Of a DNA stretch of 64,000 nucleotides, positions 50,388-57,935 are shown piece by piece. The stretch comes from Chloroflexota bacterium (lineage in GTDB: Bacteria > Chloroflexota > Anaerolineae > UBA4142): assembly GCA_016219275.1 (NCBI GenBank), contig JACRBM010000088.1, positions 102,431-166,430 on the forward strand. Direction: 5' to 3'. The notes under the pieces were generated by a model that saw nothing but the letters and a program-made list of their open reading frames with translations, made no database searches and was not told where the DNA came from. How positions within the stretch are numbered: position 1 is the first letter of the stretch; every line of letters starts with the position of its first letter. A program made the translations under genes and the position numbers.

Positions 50388-51218
50388 ATGAATGAGTATC
50401 TGAAATCGAATCGCGAATTGTGGAACACCTGGACGCGCGTCCACGTCAAATCAAAAATGTACGATGTCGAGGGATTCAAGCGCGGCGACAATCGGCTCGA
50501 CGCGGTTGTGCGCGCCGGACTCGGCGACGTGCGCGGCAAATCGTTGTTGCATTTGCAATGCCATTTTGGACTCGACACATTGAACTGGGCGCGGCTCGGC
50601 GCGCGCGTGACCGGCGCGGATTTTTCGGAAGAAGCGATCACGACCGCGCGCGCATTGGCGCGTGAGGTTGGACTCGACGCGAATTTTGTGTGTGCGAACA
50701 TTTACGATTTGCCGAACGCGCTCGACGACAAGTTTGACATCGTGTTCACCTCGCATGGCGTGCTTTCGTGGTTGCCCGATTTGAACGCGTGGGGGCGCGT
50801 CATCGCGCATTTCTTGAAACCGGGCGGCACGTTCTTCATCGCTGAAGGACATCCGGCCGCGTACATCTTCGACGACGATAACCCGAATGATTTGCGCGTG
50901 CGTTATCCGTACTTTCACACCGATGCGCCAGGCACGTCCCAGGTTCACGGCTCGTACGCCGACCGCGACGCGGATGTACATTGCGTCGAGTACTGGTGGG
51001 CGTTCAGTATCGGCGATGTGATCAACGCATTGACGCGCGCGGGCTTGCGTATCGAATCGCTCGACGAGTTTCCATACAACACGTGGCAAATGTATCCGTT
51101 CATGGAACAGGACGCGGAAGGTTGGTGGCGCTTGCCCGCGCGATTTCCGGCGTTGCCGTTGATGTTCGCGTTGCGGGCGACGGCTGAGGACAGACCGCAG
51201 ACTGCCGAGGGAAATTGA
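50388..51218 (+). CDS. SAM-dependent methyltransferase, class I
   Basis: 276 residues. SAM-binding motif I LLHLQCHFGLDTLNWARLGA, motif II VTGADFSEEAI, ANIYDLPNALDDKFDIVFTS and LKPGGTFFIAEGHP. The substrate-specific C-terminal half holds HGSYADRDADVHCVEYWW. Related to small-molecule methyltransferases of unknown target. The last residues (ATAEDRPQTAEGN) are encoded by a GACCGCAGACTGCC repeat, and the stop TGA overlaps the ATG of the kinase gene (51216-51220), so the two are coupled. Confidence 0.85.
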   Translation: MNEYLKSNRELWNTWTRVHVKSKMYDVEGFKRGDNRLDAVVRAGLGDVRGKSLLHLQCHFGLDTLNWARLGARVTGADFSEEAITTARALAREVGLDANFVCANIYDLPNALDDKFDIVFTSHGVLSWLPDLNAWGRVIAHFLKPGGTFFIAEGHPAAYIFDDDNPNDLRVRYPYFHTDAPGTSQVHGSYADRDADVHCVEYWWAFSIGDVINALTRAGLRIESLDEFPYNTWQMYPFMEQDAEGWWRLPARFPALPLMFALRATAEDRPQTAEGN

Positions 51219-51262
51219 TGGACGAAAATTTGCAATCATCAGCGGTCGGCGGTCAGCAGTCG
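51183..51262. repeat. inverted GACCGCA/TGCGGTC-type repeat across a gene junction, in frame on both sides
   Basis: GGCTGAGGACAGACCGCAGAC (left) faces TCATCAGCGGTCGGCGGTC (right) around the overlapping stop/start codons at 51216-51220. It writes the C-terminus of the methyltransferase and the N-terminus of the kinase. Confidence 0.65.
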
Positions 51263-52186
51263 CGCGTAGCGGTTGTCGGCATTGACGCCGGCGGCACGCA
51301 CTCGCGCGCATGGCTGGCGAACGAACGCGGCGACATTCTTGGCAAGGGCGAAGCGGGACCGGGTAATCCGCACGTCGGCGGCACGGATGCGGCGCGCCGC
51401 GAAATCCTAACCGCGATTCAACGCGCGTGCGATGACGCGCGTATCGAAAAGCAAACAATTGCCGCCGCGTGTCTCGGCATCGCCGGGGTTGCGCGCCCGG
51501 ACGAACGCGCGGATTGGACAACCTGGGCGCGCGAATTTATCGCGCCGCGCATCGCGATGTGCAACGACGGCGAAATCGTCATCGCGGCGGGCACGCCGGA
51601 AAATTGGGGTGTTGCGCTGATTGCCGGCACCGGCTCGTCCGCGTGGGGCAAAGCGCGTGACGGACGACGCGCGCGCGCGGGTGGCTGGGGCTGGCTTATC
51701 GGCGACGAAGGCAGCGGATTCGAAATGGCGCGGCACGCCTTGCGCGCGGCATCCCAAGCCGCGGACGGACGTGGCGAGCCGACGCGCTTGGGCGATGCGA
51801 TTCTCGCGTTTTGGAATTTGCGCGAGCCGCAAGACCTCATCGCGCGCGTGTATCGGTCGGGTTTGAAGAACGCGGACATTGCCGCGCTTGCGAGCGTCGT
51901 CGTGCGCGTCGCAGACGAAGGCGATGCGGTCGCGCACAAGTTGATTGACGACGCGGGCGCATCGCTCGCCATCGCGATTGGCGCGGTCGCGCGTTCTTTG
52001 CAAATCGAACGCGTCGCGATTCCGCTCGCGCTCACCGGCGGCTTGTTGCTCGATGCGCCCGGCGTACGCGAACGCTTGTTCGCCTCCGCGCGCGAACGTG
52101 GATTCAACTTTGCGCCGGTCACACTCGTTCACGACCCAGTTCTCGGCGCGGTTCGCCTCGCGCTGGAATTATTGGGACGCGGATAA
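51218..52186 (+). CDS. BadF/BadG-type sugar kinase, MurK/NagK-like (MurNAc/GlcNAc kinase)
   Basis: 322 residues of the ASKHA fold: phosphate-1 VVGIDAGGTHSRAWLANERG, connect-1 AACLGIAGVARPDERADW, phosphate-2 ALIAGTGSSAWGK, then GGWGWLIGDEGSGFEMARHA and the adenosine motif PLALTGGLLLDAPGV. Eukaryotic NAGK and clostridial MurK belong here; MurK phosphorylates both MurNAc and GlcNAc at C6. With MurQ encoded in the same region, MurNAc-6-P supply is the likely role. The first 15 residues (ENLQSSAVGGQQSRV) come from a repeat element. It is followed after 72 nt by the SIS-domain gene. Confidence 0.85.
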   Translation: MDENLQSSAVGGQQSRVAVVGIDAGGTHSRAWLANERGDILGKGEAGPGNPHVGGTDAARREILTAIQRACDDARIEKQTIAAACLGIAGVARPDERADWTTWAREFIAPRIAMCNDGEIVIAAGTPENWGVALIAGTGSSAWGKARDGRRARAGGWGWLIGDEGSGFEMARHALRAASQAADGRGEPTRLGDAILAFWNLREPQDLIARVYRSGLKNADIAALASVVVRVADEGDAVAHKLIDDAGASLAIAIGAVARSLQIERVAIPLALTGGLLLDAPGVRERLFASARERGFNFAPVTLVHDPVLGAVRLALELLGRG

Positions 52187-52244
52187 ACGCGGATGGACGC
52201 GGATTTTATTTTATCTGCGTTCATCCGCGCTCGTCCGCGTCGAA
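52178..52244. repeat. inverted array of the ACGCGGAT family
   Basis: GGACGCGGATAAACGCGGATG (52175-52195) faces CATCCGCGCTCGTCCGCGTC (52222-52241). It overlaps the kinase stop and fills the gap to the SIS gene. Confidence 0.85.
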
Positions 52245-52258
52245 TCCTGGGAGAAACC

Positions 52259-53299
52259 ATGACCAGTATTTTAAGGGCGGAAATTTACGAACAGGGCGAT
52301 GCGCTCGCGCGATTCCTCGACGCGGAATCGGCGAACGTCGCGCGCATCGCGGAAAAAATTCGGCAGAGCAACATCGAGTCCATCACGATTGCCGCGCGCG
52401 GCACCTCGGACAACGCGGCGACGTACGGCAAGTACGTGTTCGCGTCGTTCAATCGTTTGCCGGTCGCGCTCGCGACACCGTCGCTCTACACAGTGTATCG
52501 TACGCCGCCGCGCCTCGCCCACACGCTCGTCATCGGCATTTCGCAATCGGGCGAATCGCCGGACATTCTCGCGGTGCTCGAAGAAGCGAAACGCCAAGGT
52601 GCGCCGACGCTCGCGATCACGAACTCGGTGGATTCGCCGTTCGCGCGTACCGCCGACGATGTGATTTTGCAACACGCCGGCGTCGAGAAAACGGTCGGCG
52701 CGACCAAAACGTACACGACCCAGTTGTGCGCGCTCGCGTTGCTCTCCGTGTCGCTCGCGAACGATGCGACGCGTCGCCGCGAGTTGGACAAGGTACCCGA
52801 TGCTGTGAGACACGCGTTGTCGGTGGATGCGCTTGCCGAACCGATTGCCGCGCGGTGGCGCGAGGCGAACGCCGCGCTCGTGATTGGACGCGGTTACAAT
52901 TATGCGACCGCGTTCGAGATCGCGCTCAAGATGAAAGAACTTGCGTACGTGCTCGCCGAGCCATTCTCGTCCGCCGATTTCATGCACGGACCGATCGCGG
53001 TCGTGCAAGACCAATTCCCAGTCGTCGTGATCGCGCCGCGCGGCAAGGTGTGCGACGATTTGATCGCGACCGCGCGCCAATTGCAAGCCAAGGGCGCGGA
53101 TGTCGTGATGATTTCGGATGCGCCCGAAGCGCGCGCGCTCGGCGATGCGTCGCTCGCGTTGCCCGGTGCGCTTCCCGAATGGCTCTCGCCGTTGTACGCG
53201 GTCATCCCAGGTCAGTTGCTCGCGTTGCATCTCACAGTGGCGAAAGGGATTGACCCCGATCATCCGCGCGGTTTGAAAAAAGTGACGCGCACGATGTGA
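52259..53299 (+). CDS. double-SIS sugar-phosphate isomerase/deaminase (GlmS C-terminal-like, NagB-II/GlmD type)
   Basis: 346 residues with two SIS domains. The first: SITIAARGTSDNAATYGKYV, LVIGISQSGESPDILAVLEE and GVEKTVGATKTYTTQL. The second: VIGRGYNYATAFEIALKMKE, FSSADFMHGPIAVV, and the C-terminal GIDPDHPRGLKKVTRT typical of GlmS. The glutaminase domain of GlmS is absent, so the expected reaction is deamination/isomerisation of glucosamine-6-phosphate to fructose-6-phosphate. That would complete amino-sugar catabolism after MurK/MurQ and a NagA encoded elsewhere. GGGAGAAA precedes ATG 52259. Confidence 0.87.
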   Translation: MTSILRAEIYEQGDALARFLDAESANVARIAEKIRQSNIESITIAARGTSDNAATYGKYVFASFNRLPVALATPSLYTVYRTPPRLAHTLVIGISQSGESPDILAVLEEAKRQGAPTLAITNSVDSPFARTADDVILQHAGVEKTVGATKTYTTQLCALALLSVSLANDATRRRELDKVPDAVRHALSVDALAEPIAARWREANAALVIGRGYNYATAFEIALKMKELAYVLAEPFSSADFMHGPIAVVQDQFPVVVIAPRGKVCDDLIATARQLQAKGADVVMISDAPEARALGDASLALPGALPEWLSPLYAVIPGQLLALHLTVAKGIDPDHPRGLKKVTRTM

Positions 53300-53424
53300 G
53301 AAATTTTCATCACAGAAAGCGCTGTGTTTCAAATTTTCTTTCTTGGTGAACTCGGTGTTCGCCGTGGCGAAAACGCCGGCGTTAAGGTTTTGTTAGACCT
53401 TGAGCGTGTTTGACCCAGAGTCCC

Positions 53425-53453
53425 TTGACAGTCGCCTAGCGCGGTGCTAATAT
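53425..53453 (+). promoter_or_regulatory. promoter of the superoxide dismutase gene
   Basis: TTGACA (53425-53430), exact 17-nt spacer, TAATAT (53448-53453). One of the best promoters in the window. The rest of the 216-nt gap (53300-53424) shows no further structure. Confidence 0.7.
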
Positions 53454-53465
53454 CATCGCGCACAT

Positions 53466-53486
53466 GTTTCGTGACGATCGCGAAAC
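53466..53486. promoter_or_regulatory. candidate operator downstream of the sod promoter
   Basis: Inverted repeat GTTTCG (53466-53471) and CGAAAC (53481-53486), 9-nt centre, lying just after the predicted transcription start. The binding protein is unknown; a redox or metal regulator is a guess. Confidence 0.35.
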
Positions 53487-53515
53487 GTAACTTCTCATGA
53501 AAGGGAGACTTTGAA

Positions 53516-54121
53516 ATGGCACACCAATTACCCGCGCTACCGTATTCGTTTGACGCACTGGAACCGCACATTGATGCGCGCACGATGGAAATTCATCACG
53601 GCAAGCATCACGCCGCGTACGTGACCAACCTCAACGCGGCGCTCGAAAAATATCCCAACCTCCAAGGCAAAAGTATTGAAGCGTTGTTGAAAGAAATCAA
53701 CAGCGTGCCCGAAGACATTCGCACGGCAGTCCGCAACAATGGCGGCGGTCACATGAATCACACCATGTTCTGGGAAATCATGGGACCGAAAGCCGGCGGC
53801 GAACCGACGGGCGCGCTCGCGGACGCGATCAATAAATCGTTCGGCAGTTTCGCCGCGTTCAAAGAACAACTGGCGAAAGCAGGGATGGGACGTTTCGGCA
53901 GTGGTTGGGCGTGGCTCATCAACAAGGGCGGCGCGCTCTCGATTGAAAGCACTGCCAATCAAGACCAGCCGATTATGGACGGCAAGATTGCGATCCTGGG
54001 TGTGGACGTGTGGGAACACGCGTACTATCTCAAATATCAGAATCGCCGCGCCGATTACATCGCGGCGTGGTGGAACGTGGTGAACTGGAACGAGGTCGCG
54101 CGACGTTTCGCGGCAAAGTAA
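53516..54121 (+). CDS. sodA: superoxide dismutase, Fe/Mn family
   Basis: 201 residues with all four metal ligands: H27 (IHHGKHH), H82 (HMNHTMFW), D164 and H168 ([18 protein letters not shown]). Converts superoxide to peroxide and oxygen in the cytoplasm; no signal peptide. GGGNWAWL-type signature is GSGWAWLI here. Iron or manganese preference cannot be read safely. AAGGGAGA precedes the ATG. It has its own strong promoter and a downstream hairpin with T-run, so it is transcribed alone. Confidence 0.95.
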   Translation: MAHQLPALPYSFDALEPHIDARTMEIHHGKHHAAYVTNLNAALEKYPNLQGKSIEALLKEINSVPEDIRTAVRNNGGGHMNHTMFWEIMGPKAGGEPTGALADAINKSFGSFAAFKEQLAKAGMGRFGSGWAWLINKGGALSIESTANQDQPIMDGKIAILGVDVWEHAYYLKYQNRRADYIAAWWNVVNWNEVARRFAAK

Positions 54122-54174
54122 GCTGACCCAGGTTCGCATGGGCGAGGAAATGAAATAGAAAAGGCACGACCAGG

Positions 54175-54215
54175 AATGAGGAATTGGGCAGGTCTAATTC
54201 CTCATTACCTTTTTT
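54175..54215 (+). terminator. intrinsic terminator after sodA
   Basis: AATGAGGAATT (54175-54185) pairs with AATTCCTCATT (54196-54206), then ACC and a run of six T. Best intrinsic terminator in the window. Confidence 0.75.
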
Positions 54216-54231
54216 CGAGTTGGGAGGGACG

Positions 54232-55266
54232 ATGACGACCACCTTTGCCGATAGCGCGACCCAAACGCAAATGCAACACCGCGCGCTCGGTCTGAGCGAC
54301 GAGCACGCGTTGGAGATGTACTGGAACATGCTGCTCGCGCGTCGGCTCGACGAGCGGATGTGGATTTTGCATCGCCAGCACCAGGTCGCGTTTCATATTT
54401 CCGGAATTGGGCACGAAGCCGCGCAGGTGGGTGCGGCGTTCGCACTGAAAAAAGGACACGACTGGGCGCATCCGTACTATCGCGATATGGCGCTCGTCCT
54501 CACGCTCGGCGTGACGCCGCGCGAGTTGATGCTCGCGTTGTTTGGCAAGCAAGGCGAAATTTCTTCCGGCGCGCGCCAGATGCCGGCGCATTTCAGTCAT
54601 CGTGCGCTCAACATCGTGACCGGATCGAGTCCGGTCGCGACCCAGATTCCGCAAGCCGCCGGCATTGCGTTCGCGATCAAATACAAACGCACCGACCAAG
54701 TCGTGCTCACGTGCTTTGGCGAAGGTTCGACCGCCGAAGGCGATTTTCACGAAGGGCTGAACTGGGCGAGCATTCATAAATTGCCGGTCGTTTTTCTCTG
54801 CGAGAACAATCAGTACGCGATTTCGGTGCCGACGACGAAACAGATGGCAGTGCCGAACGTCGCGGATCGAGCGTTGGCGTATGGTATTCCCGGCATCATC
54901 GCGGATGGCAACGATGTGCTTGACACGTATCGCGTGGTGCGCGACGCGGTCGAACGCGCGCGGCGTGGTGAAGGCGCGACGCTCGTCGAAGCGAAAACGT
55001 ACCGCCCGGTGCCGCACTCGTCCGACGACGATGATCGCACGTACCGTTCGCGTGAAGAAGTGGAAGAGTGGAAACGCAAAGACCCAATCTTGCGAATGCG
55101 GCAGTACCTTGAAAGCGTCAAATTGTTGAACGAAGCGAAGGCGCAAGAGTACGACGCACGCGCCAAGCAGGTGGTGGACGACGCGGAACAATTCGCGCGC
55201 AATGCGCCGCTGCCGCGACCGGAATTTGCGCTGGAAAACGTCTGGGGTGAGTTGTCAAAGGCGTAA
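54232..55266 (+). CDS. 2-oxoacid dehydrogenase E1 component, alpha subunit (branched-chain type)
   Basis: 344 residues. ThDP-binding block CFGEGSTAEGDFHEGLNWAS to FLCENNQYAISVP, Y-Y-R-D-M-A near residue 80, SSGARQMPAHFSH and the phosphorylation-loop region YRPVPHSSDDDDRTYRSREE. The HSSDDD loop is characteristic of branched-chain 2-oxoacid dehydrogenase E1-alpha. It decarboxylates the oxoacid and passes the acyl group to E2 lipoate. GGGAGGGACG precedes ATG 54232. First gene of the E1-alpha/E1-beta/E2 operon; E3 is not encoded here. Pyruvate or acetoin dehydrogenase are alternatives. Confidence 0.9.
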   Translation: MTTTFADSATQTQMQHRALGLSDEHALEMYWNMLLARRLDERMWILHRQHQVAFHISGIGHEAAQVGAAFALKKGHDWAHPYYRDMALVLTLGVTPRELMLALFGKQGEISSGARQMPAHFSHRALNIVTGSSPVATQIPQAAGIAFAIKYKRTDQVVLTCFGEGSTAEGDFHEGLNWASIHKLPVVFLCENNQYAISVPTTKQMAVPNVADRALAYGIPGIIADGNDVLDTYRVVRDAVERARRGEGATLVEAKTYRPVPHSSDDDDRTYRSREEVEEWKRKDPILRMRQYLESVKLLNEAKAQEYDARAKQVVDDAEQFARNAPLPRPEFALENVWGELSKA

Positions 55267-55298
55267 TTGGTAAATGGTAATTACCAATTACCATTTAC
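55262..55298. repeat. inverted array of the TGGTAAT family
   Basis: TTGGTAAATGGTAATTACCAA continues into TTACCATTTAC; nearly the same sequence as at 28487-28527, 27 kb away. Overlaps the E1-alpha stop. Confidence 0.85.
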
Positions 55299-55314
55299 TC
55301 CTGCGAGTAAACGT

Positions 55315-56298
55315 ATGCCAGTCTTGACTAACATCGAAGCCGTGACGCGCACGTTGCAAGAAGAGATGCGGCGCGATCCAAATATTTTCATCACCGGCGA
55401 AGATGTCGGCGTGCGCGGCGGCGTGTTTCGCGCGACGAAAGGATTGATCGAAGAATTTGGCGACGCGCGCGTCGTGGACTCGCCGCTCGCGGAACTTTCG
55501 ATTGTCGCGGTCGGCATCGGCGCGGCGTTGTACGGTTTGCGTCCCGTGTCCGAAATTCAATTTGCCGATTTTATCGCGCCGGCGTTCAACCAGATCGTCA
55601 ACGAAGCCGCGCGCATTCGTTATCGCTCGAACGGCGCGTGGACGTGTCCGCTCGTGATGCGGACGCCGTACGGCGGCGGCGTCAGCGGCGGGTTATATCA
55701 TTCGCAATCCATCGAGGCGACCTACGCGCACATCCCAGGTCTCTATGTCGTCGCGCCGAGCACGCCGCGCGATACGGTGGGTATGCTTCGTTACGCGTTG
55801 CGCGTGGACGACCCAGTTTTGTTTCTCGAACACAAAAAAGCGTACCGTCTCATCAAGGGCGACGTGCCCGACGAGTACTACACGATTCCGTTTGGCAAAG
55901 CCGACGTGAAACGCGCGGGCACGGACTTGACCGTGATCGCATACGGCTTGATGATGCACTATGCGCTCGACGCGGCGGAGCGCGTTGCGCGCGATGGCAT
56001 CAGCGTCGAAGTGATTGATCCGCGCACGCTCAATCCGCTCGATAAAGAAACGATTCTCGCGTCGGTGAAGAAAACGAGCAAGGCGTTGATCGTGTACGAA
56101 GACAATCTCACACTCGGCGTCGGCGCGGAAATCGCGGCGATCATCGCGAGCGACGCGTTCGAGTGGCTCGACGCGCCGGTGATGCGCGTCGCCGCGCCGG
56201 ATATTCCGGCAGTGCCGTTCAGCCAACCGATGCAAGATTTCTTCATGCCGAACGCGGACAAGATCGAAGCGGCGATCCGCAAGTTAGCGGCGTATTGA
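55315..56298 (+). CDS. 2-oxoacid dehydrogenase E1 component, beta subunit
   Basis: 327 residues. Transketolase-like beta subunit with FITGEDVGVRGGVFRATKGL, DSPLAELSIVAVGIGAALYG, RYRSNGAWTCPLVMRTPYGG, PRDTVGMLRYALRVDDPVLF and the C-terminal EIAAIIASDAFEWLDAPVMR. Together with the alpha subunit it forms the heterotetrameric E1 of branched-chain dehydrogenases. ATG 55315 is preferred because the frame upstream is repeat sequence. Spacing to E1-alpha is 48 nt, nearly all repeat. Confidence 0.92.
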   Translation: MPVLTNIEAVTRTLQEEMRRDPNIFITGEDVGVRGGVFRATKGLIEEFGDARVVDSPLAELSIVAVGIGAALYGLRPVSEIQFADFIAPAFNQIVNEAARIRYRSNGAWTCPLVMRTPYGGGVSGGLYHSQSIEATYAHIPGLYVVAPSTPRDTVGMLRYALRVDDPVLFLEHKKAYRLIKGDVPDEYYTIPFGKADVKRAGTDLTVIAYGLMMHYALDAAERVARDGISVEVIDPRTLNPLDKETILASVKKTSKALIVYEDNLTLGVGAEIAAIIASDAFEWLDAPVMRVAAPDIPAVPFSQPMQDFFMPNADKIEAAIRKLAAY

Positions 56299-56377
56299 GT
56301 CGTCAGTCGCCAGTCAACAGTAGACAGTCTGATTTTACTGTTGACTGTTGCCTGGCGACTGTTGACTGTCTACTGGA
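56297..56377. repeat. inverted array of the ACAGTCA family
   Basis: GTCAGTCGCCAGTCAACAG and TAGACAGTC (56301-56330) face GACTGTTGCCTGGCGACTG and TTGACTGTCTACTG (56344-56374). Same family as 16071-16147, 40 kb away and on the other operon strand. Confidence 0.85.
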
Positions 56378-56383
56378 GAGACA

Positions 56384-57682
56384 ATGGCAACCAACGTCGT
56401 AATGCCCCAACTCGGCGAAAGCGTCATCGAAGGCACGATTGGCAAATGGTACAAACAAGTCGGCGATTCGATCGAACAGTACGAATCCATCATGGAAGTC
56501 ATCACCGATAAAGTGACGACGGAAATTCCCTCGCCTGCGTCCGGCACGCTGTTGGAAATTCGCGTGCCCGAAGGTGCGACAGTCAACGCGGGGACGATTC
56601 TCGCCGTGATTGGCGCGGCAGACGAACGAGTTCCCTCAGTACCCTCAGTTCTCTCCGTACCTGCGACCTCTGCGCTTGCCACGATGCCTGCGGCAACGCG
56701 CGCCACCACCTCGCGCCTCACTCCTGTTGTTGCGCGCATGATCGCGGAAAACAAAATCACCGATGTGGAACTCGCGACGATCCCCGGCACGGGCGAAGGC
56801 GGGCGCATTTCGAAAAAAGATGTCGAGGCATTTGTGGCGCGCCGATCTTCTGCATCGCCAATGCTTCCTCCGTCAAAACCTGGGAATGGAAATGAACTGC
56901 CACCCTGGGAACAACCTGGGACGGGTGAGTTGTTTCGACCGACTGAAGAGGTGTTTGGCAAACCTCCACCCCCTGCCCCACCCCCATCAAGGACAGGGGA
57001 GGAAAGCGAGGTTGTCCCCCTCTCGCCGATTCGCCGCGCGATTGCGGAACACATGGTGCGCTCGAAACAAATCGCGCCGCACGTGACGACGGTACACGAA
57101 GCGGACATGTCGCGCGTCATGGCGTACCACAAAGCGCACGAAGCCGAGTTCGCCAAGCAAGGTGTGAAACTGACGTACACCGCGTTCTTTGTCCAAGCCG
57201 CCATCGCCGCGCTCAAAGCATTTCCGATTGTCAACGCGTCGTACACCGCGCAGGGCATCGTACTGAAACGCGATGTGAACATCGGCATCGCGGTCGCGCT
57301 GGACGAGGGCTTGATCGTGCCGGTCGTCAAACGCGCGGACGAAAAAAGTTTGCTCGGCATCGCGCGCGCGGTGAACGACCTCGCGACGCGCGCGCGTGAA
57401 AAACGCCTGCAACCGGACGAGGTGCAGGGTGGCACGTTCACGCTCACGAACTATGGTGTGTTCGGTTCGCTGTTCGGCACGCCGGTCATCAACCAGCCGC
57501 AATCCGCGATCATGGGCGTCGGCGCGATTCAGAAACGCGCCATCGTGGTCAACGACGCGATTGCGATTCGCTCGATGATCTATCTCGCGCTCACGTTCGA
57601 TCATCGTTTGCTCGACGGCGCGGTTGGCGACCAGTTTATGAACCGAGTGAAAAAATTTTTGGAAGAACATCCTGAAGTGTGA
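56384..57682 (+). CDS. dihydrolipoamide acyltransferase, E2 of a 2-oxoacid dehydrogenase
   Basis: 432 residues. Lipoyl domain 1-78 with lipoyl-Lys K43 (EVITDKVTTEIPSPASG). E3-binding domain about 110-150 (TPVVARMIAENKITDVELAT, then GRISKKDVEAFVARR). Catalytic acyltransferase domain about 210-432 with H407-x-x-x-D411-G (FDHRLLDGAVGDQFMN). It transfers the acyl group from lipoate to CoA. The linker about 155-208 contains two repeat-encoded stretches (PGNGNELPPWEQPGTG at 56876-56926 and PPPAPPPSRTGEE at 56963-57023). Only one lipoyl domain. GAGAGACA precedes the ATG; operon with both E1 genes. Confidence 0.93.
   Translation: MATNVVMPQLGESVIEGTIGKWYKQVGDSIEQYESIMEVITDKVTTEIPSPASGTLLEIRVPEGATVNAGTILAVIGAADERVPSVPSVLSVPATSALATMPAATRATTSRLTPVVARMIAENKITDVELATIPGTGEGGRISKKDVEAFVARRSSASPMLPPSKPGNGNELPPWEQPGTGELFRPTEEVFGKPPPPAPPPSRTGEESEVVPLSPIRRAIAEHMVRSKQIAPHVTTVHEADMSRVMAYHKAHEAEFAKQGVKLTYTAFFVQAAIAALKAFPIVNASYTAQGIVLKRDVNIGIAVALDEGLIVPVVKRADEKSLLGIARAVNDLATRAREKRLQPDEVQGGTFTLTNYGVFGSLFGTPVINQPQSAIMGVGAIQKRAIVVNDAIAIRSMIYLALTFDHRLLDGAVGDQFMNRVKKFLEEHPEV
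56963..57023. repeat. CCTCCACCCCC/AGGGGAGG-type repeat in frame in the E2 linker
   Basis: CTCCACCCCCTGCCCCACCC faces GGACAGGGGAGGAAAGCGAG; same AGGGGAG theme as 30446-30546 and 62876-62931. Confidence 0.65.
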
Positions 57683-57687
57683 ATATC

Positions 57688-57717
57688 GAAACCCGCCTGA
57701 TTCGTCAGACGGGTTTC
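57688..57717 (+). terminator. terminator hairpin after the E2 gene
   Basis: GAAACCCGCCTGA (57688-57700) pairs, with one mismatch, with TCAGACGGGTTTC (57705-57717), followed by TTGTTG. Six bases after the E2 stop. Confidence 0.6.
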
Positions 57718-57743
57718 TTGTTGCGCGCGGATTATTTTGCGTT

Positions 57744-57749
57744 TATACT
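57744..57749 (+). promoter_or_regulatory. -10 element of the zinc-ribbon gene, leaderless arrangement
   Basis: TATACT with GTG start codon at 57756, the expected position of transcription start. No Shine-Dalgarno fits. Confidence 0.4.
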
Positions 57750-57755
57750 TGCGGT

Positions 57756-57935
57756 GTGGACAACGTAAAACAAGATGAATCCAGCGAGTCACCGCGCGAT
57801 CCTCCGACGCAAGAGGAATTAATCTGGCGCGCCCGCGAAGACGTTTGCCCAATGTGTGGCAACGCGATGGCGCTCGTCAATGGTTTTTATCGCTGTCGCG
57901 TGTGCGGCTACAAGGAATCGTGTTGCTGGGTATGA
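57756..57935 (+). CDS. small zinc-ribbon protein, unknown function
   Basis: 59 residues beginning VDNVKQDESSESPRDPP, then EELIWRARED and a zinc ribbon CPMCGN with a second knuckle CRVCGYKESCCW at the C-terminus. Four Cys in two CxxC pairs plus a terminal Cys-Cys would hold one zinc. The start is GTG at 57756, placed directly after a -10 box. Its TGA overlaps the ATG of the phosphoesterase (ATGA, 57932-57935), supporting real translation and coupling. Function unknown; small ribbons of this type often bind nucleic acid or larger proteins. Confidence 0.68.
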   Translation: MDNVKQDESSESPRDPPTQEELIWRAREDVCPMCGNAMALVNGFYRCRVCGYKESCCWV

